Below, piece by piece: positions 7,653 to 10,432 of a stretch of DNA of 10,432 nt. Source of the stretch: Euperipatoides rowelli (Eukaryota; Onychophora; Udeonychophora; Euonychophora; Peripatopsidae). The stretch lies in assembly GCA_003024985.2 (NCBI GenBank), contig PXIH01S0040732.1; one strand, 5' to 3'. The stretch's first letter is position 1. Each line of letters opens with the position of its first letter. A program made the position numbers and the translations under genes. The notes under the pieces are model-generated. The model was not told where the DNA came from. It did not search any database and saw only the letters and a program-made list of their open reading frames with translations.

Positions 7653-7832
7653 CTATCGATTTTCACATTTTTTCTCTTCAAGTTCATTGTGTAAATCCCT
7701 CTCATCATCTGGCTTAGCTGCCTCAGCTACTACAACCTCCGGGTTCTCATGAACTTTAGGAGCCACTACTGGAGCCTTGAATTGGACCACACCACTGTCA
7801 TCAATGGACAAAGGTTTTTCAGTATCTCCCAT
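7653..7832 (-). CDS. Gag N-terminal fragment
   Basis: ATG at 7832 opens 59 codons to TAG at 7653. It begins MGDTEKPLSIDDSG and is acidic and Pro/Val-rich. This is the first reasonable ATG after the candidate primer site. The frame is lost near the T6 run at 7668-7673. Just beyond, in another frame, is a short stretch with leucine/isoleucine spacing (KIDRLKAEL, ISELREQ) like a coiled coil, down to TAA 7595. The middle Gag frame resumes in the original phase, so the two shifts cancel. The identity as Gag rests on position and phase rather than on a motif. Confidence 0.6.
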   Translation of the reverse strand: MGDTEKPLSIDDSGVVQFKAPVVAPKVHENPEVVVAEAAKPDDERDLHNELEEKKCENR

Positions 7833-8204
7833 TACAAAAAATTGAATTTTAGAACAATAAAAATATAAAAAATCTTATTCTATTACTCTAAAATCTATCC
7901 AAATCTTTATAAAAAATGTATATATTTCTTTAAAATTTAAATAGTGAACATTTGTGTGTGTGCAAAGCGTCCATACTGAAATGAGCTTATTCGTTTCTGC
8001 GGACTTACATTAAAACATCATAACATGGCATCTATAAAATTTTAATGTAACATAGAAAAAAATTGTTTACCATTTAAGTGGACACCACTTCAGCATTATT
8101 ATCTGAAGAATTTAATAAAGGAATCTGACTTATTAAAAATTAAAATTGAATCAGTAGATTTAACAATAGCTATCCTGCCTTGCTAGCCAAATTTTTAGTT
8201 CAAA
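7833..8204 (-). promoter_or_regulatory. Leader (5' UTR) between primer site and gag, with two hairpins
   Basis: No open frame of note. Two perfect inverted repeats lie here: 8005-8015 with 8040-8050 (11-bp arms TTACATTAAAA, 24-nt loop) and 8076-8081 with 8085-8090 (6-bp arms AAGTGG, 3-nt loop). Retroelement leaders commonly hold packaging and dimerisation structures, so a role there is plausible but inferred. The rest is AT-rich, with a short GT run near 7952-7961. Confidence 0.5.
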
Positions 8205-8223
8205 ACTCCTGCCGTGGATGCCA
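8205..8223 (-). promoter_or_regulatory. Candidate tRNA primer binding site
   Basis: On the minus strand it reads TGGCATCCACGGCAGGAGT. It starts with TGG, the complement of the tRNA CCA end, and its complement looks like a tRNA 3' end: a T-stem-like CCTGC, seven acceptor bases, G and CCA. The TGGC...CGGCAGGA frame resembles tRNA-Ser sites used by many insect Ty3/gypsy elements, but the five bases between differ, so the primer tRNA is not identified. It lies about 370 bp before the gag ATG, a usual distance. If correct, the 5' LTR ends at 8224. Confidence 0.45.
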
Positions 8224-8669
8224 AATTTTATCCTCCTATGTCCGATACTTAGACGCGATAGCTTCGCCTAGCTGCATAGTCTACCTCATAAGGCTGCCCT
8301 CACCCTAATTAAGCCTTATTCTATCCAGAGATAGACTATATTTTGAATACAAATTCTAAATTGGGTCTCGGTTAACATCTTTCTCAGGTTAGTGTGATAG
8401 ACATCAGCCGAGACAGGGACCTGCTTTAACTTGTGCCCATCACAGGACTGTCTTATATATACTTATGTTATTAAAAACAACAATAGTATTTCATCCATAA
8501 CTAGGCAAATTGTATAAGCTTGGTGGCCACATTTATAGCTTCAACAGAGGGTAATACTGTCTTCCAATGACCGCCTTTGGATATAGCTATAAATGCAACC
8601 CTGAAATTGAAATGTCTCTAATATCTCCCAGCATTCAGGAAGGATATCTGGTGCTGCTAAGGAACTGAC
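8224..8669 (-). repeat. Inferred 3' end (R/U5-like) of the 5' LTR
   Basis: Its partner in the left copy would lie before base 1, so repeat status cannot be seen directly; it follows from the candidate primer site at 8205-8223. The stretch has no open frame but several perfect inverted repeats: 8288-8295 with 8312-8319 (ATAAGGCT arms), 8320-8325 with 8330-8335, 8365-8371 with 8408-8414 (GTCTCGG arms) and 8530-8540 with 8585-8595. The last carries TATAAAT on both strands. A minus-strand TATA box there would give transcripts with about 280 bp of LTR sequence before the primer site. Confidence 0.4.
8530..8595 (-). promoter_or_regulatory. Inverted repeat with TATA-like sequences, possible core promoter
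   Basis: Arms CATTTATAGCT (8530-8540) and AGCTATAAATG (8585-8595) are perfect 11-bp inverted copies with a 44-nt loop. Each presents AGCTATAAATG on one strand, so a TATA box could face either way. On the sense (minus) strand the TATA at about 8533-8539 lies upstream of the primer site and gag, as needed for an LTR promoter. No initiator or other promoter element is identified. A competing minus-strand TATAAAAT is at 8880-8887 and is also kept in the left copy (214-221). Confidence 0.3.
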
Positions 8670-10432
8670 AGGCCCACTGAGATGCTGATCACAGACTACA
8701 GAGACATATTCCAGGGATAATCACCAAACAAATGCCATAGTTTTATAACTAGTCTCTAAATACACTTACATACAAATGCACAAATTAGAATAAATTATGA
8801 TACATTCTTATGCAAGCCAAAGTGTAGAGAGGCTACCCCAATACTATAACATTTGTTGACAAGGGGTCGGTTGGTGCCTATTTTATAACAGCTCACAAAG
8901 AGGTCTAGAAACCAGCACAAACCAACAAATTGAAATAGGAAAACTAGCTAACCTAACTTTAAAATACTGTAAAAATTAAAAAAAAAATAAAAGAATCCAA
9001 AATATTAGTATAAATTCAGCTCGGACCAGCCATCTAGGAGAATAAAGAGGAGAAGGGGGACCACCCTTTATTACCCCTGTCCTGATAGAACGGACAGTTA
9101 CCACCCCTATCACGCAAACATAAGGAAAGGCCATTTGTAAAAAAAAAAATTAATTAAATTAAAAAATCATGAAATTAAATAAGCTATTTCAATACTTAGC
9201 CTACACACACACAAACAAGCATCTGATTTAGCAAATCTTTCTGTTTGTTTGCTAACTATAACAAATTTTACAAAAATCATCTCCTTTCCCTCAATAAAAT
9301 TTAAAATTACAAAAAAAAAATATCCCAGTTAAATTTAGAAAAAGTATTTAAAAAATCTGTCCAGAGAAACACCGTGAAATGATAGAATGGCAAAGAAATA
9401 GAGATAGACGCTAGGCCTAAAGGGGGGAATTAAAACGGGTAATAAAAATTGAAATTTTCTCAAAAATACAGTCTATAGTGATGGGGAAGGGAAAAATAAG
9501 TGAAAGGGGGAATTTAGCACAGGAAACTGTTCATGTTTGTAAAACTGGAAACGGTGGATTGGTATCAGGAATCTACGATGCTGAAGGATAGTTAAAGCTA
9601 TGAAAAATTTTACTATTTGACTTTGTTGATAAATTTAATGTTAATCGGCTGCTGATCTGATTGCAAATTATGAATATGAAAATTTGTCAGTATGAATTTG
9701 AGATTACTATTGAAATTACAATGAATTACTGCTCGAAATCTTCTGACAGTCTATGACTTCAGCGTCTTCCAATTATGTGTTAAAACTTCGAGAGGTTTGT
9801 TTAGACAAGAGGGTTCGGGTGTTCTATGCCCGGAATTGAGCTCTGCAAGGCATTTTAAACCCCCTTGGTTGTCCGCGGTGACTTAGCTTGTGGATTCTCT
9901 ACTGATAGGTTTCTAACTTGGCAACCCCTTGTTATTAAGTAAATAGATCTTGACGTTAACAAGAAAGGGCACCCTCATGTGAGAAGAGCAGTAACTAGGA
10001 TGAAAACTACCTCTTCCAGCTTGAAAAAATTGGTTACCATGGTGACATAGCTTTAACCTACTATTTCATAGCTTTATTAAGTGAATTCGACCAAATCTTG
10101 TGGTAAACTTGGTTAAACTGGTACTTCAGAAGCTTTCTGGTTACATTATCATCTAATTCACTGTGCTACACAAGTAACAGGAGAGGGGGGGGGGTAAATA
10201 AGCCACCTGCGCAAAATAGCAATAAATGATAGCAAATAAAATGTGTCATTAATTTAAAAAAATTGCAAATGAAATTTGACATTAATTTAAAAAAATGCAA
10301 ATCTACTGTTAAGATAGTAAAATACAATTTAGCATTATTTAAAAAATTCAAATATACTGGCAAGCAAATTAGTTCTTCAAGGAAGAAGTCTGTATATTTA
10401 TTCTGGCATTTACAAAATTATATTTAGTAAAT
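8670..10432 (-). repeat. 5' LTR-like direct repeat, right copy (partial)
   Basis: This copy aligns with 1-1742 throughout and is cut by the window end. It lies upstream of gag on the minus strand, so it is the 5' LTR. Differences from the left copy are many substitutions, small indels in A/T, AC and G runs, and a 29-bp extra segment at 9550-9578. LTRs are identical at insertion, so the divergence means an old insertion or later recombination between elements. It holds no gene. A minus-strand AATAAA at 9067-9072 is shared with the left copy. Confidence 0.87.
10033..10046 (-). promoter_or_regulatory. X-box-like palindrome in the LTR
   Basis: Minus strand reads GTCACCATGGTAAC, which fits the RFX-family X-box pattern GTHNYYATRRNAAC at every position. 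The left copy (1341-1354) is the perfect 14-bp palindrome GTCACCATGGTGAC, one base off the pattern. The neighbourhood is among the better conserved parts of the repeat. Binding by an RFX factor is only suggested by the match, and a 14-bp degenerate match can be chance. Confidence 0.3.

Larger units (their letters stand above)
6570..7832 (-). pseudogene. gag: gag: Gag polyprotein remains (broken)
   Basis: Gag builds the virus-like particle and binds the RNA. Composite of five readable pieces: a 59-codon start (7832-7653), a short coiled-coil-like piece (about 7670-7595) in a second frame, a middle (7595-7230) and the front of capsid (7229-7101) back in the first frame, then capsid (about 7100-6640) in a third frame, and the zinc knuckle in the first frame again. 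Stops inside are TAG 7230, TAA 7063 and TGA 6712. Capsid signs are WPEAKA and ILEKRITGKAKAL, then FNACRQG, RCRFLALAEPL and LPNLAVELIRKG, the pattern of Ty3/gypsy Gag. The start Met at 7832 follows a leader of about 370 bp. The region after 6580 is too decayed to read. Confidence 0.85.
1..10432 (-). mobile_element. Degenerate Ty3/gypsy LTR retrotransposon, both LTR-like repeats cut by the window edges
   Basis: Seen: two long direct repeats (1-1742 and 8670-10432) flank a minus-strand series of gag, protease, RT, RNase H and integrase remains. Known: this order, with integrase after RNase H, marks Ty3/gypsy elements and retroviruses, while Ty1/copia carries integrase before RT. Repeat offset is 8669 bp at the window start and 8690 bp at its end, so internal region plus one LTR is about 8.67 kb. 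The coding part (7832 to 3041) takes about 4.8 kb, a normal size for gag-pol of this group. No env-like ORF lies between integrase and the left repeat. Many stops and frame changes make it non-autonomous as read. Inferred: an animal, probably invertebrate, host genome. Neither element end nor any target-site duplication is in the window. Confidence 0.93.

Noticed and set aside
8190-8223. tRNA gene suggested by the plus-strand TTCAAAACTCCTGCC...CCA
   Set aside because: Only a 3'-end look-alike: the T-loop spacing is wrong, no D or anticodon arm is upstream, and an encoded CCA is not expected in a eukaryotic tRNA gene. A primer binding site on the other strand explains it better.
10166-10363. 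Minus-strand hydrophobic 65-codon frame in the right repeat
   Set aside because: Phe/Leu/Pro content comes from A/T runs and the G run read in reverse; the left copy does not keep an equivalent frame in view, so it is low-complexity chance.
1-10432. Tandem or circular copies sharing one LTR
   Set aside because: A two-LTR linear insertion explains the repeats; the copies differ by several percent, so they are not the same sequence met twice in a circle.

Overview
The window holds one old, broken LTR retrotransposon of the Ty3/gypsy (Metaviridae) type, read on the minus strand. It fills almost the whole window and no host gene is visible. The element type rests on domain order. Gag with a CCHC zinc knuckle is followed by an aspartic protease, reverse transcriptase, RNase H and a D,D35E integrase. 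Integrase after RNase H excludes Ty1/copia. The sequence is AT-rich, with long A/T runs and no bacterial-style gene packing, so the source is a eukaryote. The gag and RT/integrase style fits an animal, probably an invertebrate, but the sequence does not fix the species.

Layout in the element's sense direction (high to low coordinates): a right-hand, 5' LTR-like copy enters from the window end (10432) and probably ends near 8224. A candidate tRNA primer binding site follows at 8205-8223, then a leader of about 370 bp rich in perfect hairpins. Gag remains run from 7832 to about 6570, and an unrecognised basic linker from 6436 to 6104. Protease lies at 6063 to about 5690, RT at about 5667 to 4700, RNase H at about 4500 to 4140, and integrase at 3990 to 3133. 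A tail of pol may run on to 3041. About 1.3 kb of AT-rich sequence (3040-1743) follows with no gene, and then the left-hand, 3' LTR-like copy (1742-1), cut by the window start.

The two repeat copies (1-1742 and 8670-10432) are direct repeats about 8.67 kb apart. Neither outer end is inside the window, so LTR length can only be bracketed: at least 1.74 kb and at most about 3.9 kb. If the primer site is right it is about 3.2-3.5 kb, long for this group. Copy-to-copy divergence is uneven, from about 2% to about 11% by hand count.

Gag and pol are interrupted by at least a dozen stops and frame changes, several of them at homopolymer or TA runs. The RT active-site motif is changed from YxDD to YLDN. 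Integrase is the best preserved part: its frame is open for about 285 codons and the zinc-binding HHCC and D,D35E residues are all present. No envelope gene is seen. The element as read could not make a working Gag-Pol. Because many breaks sit at homopolymers, some may be read errors.
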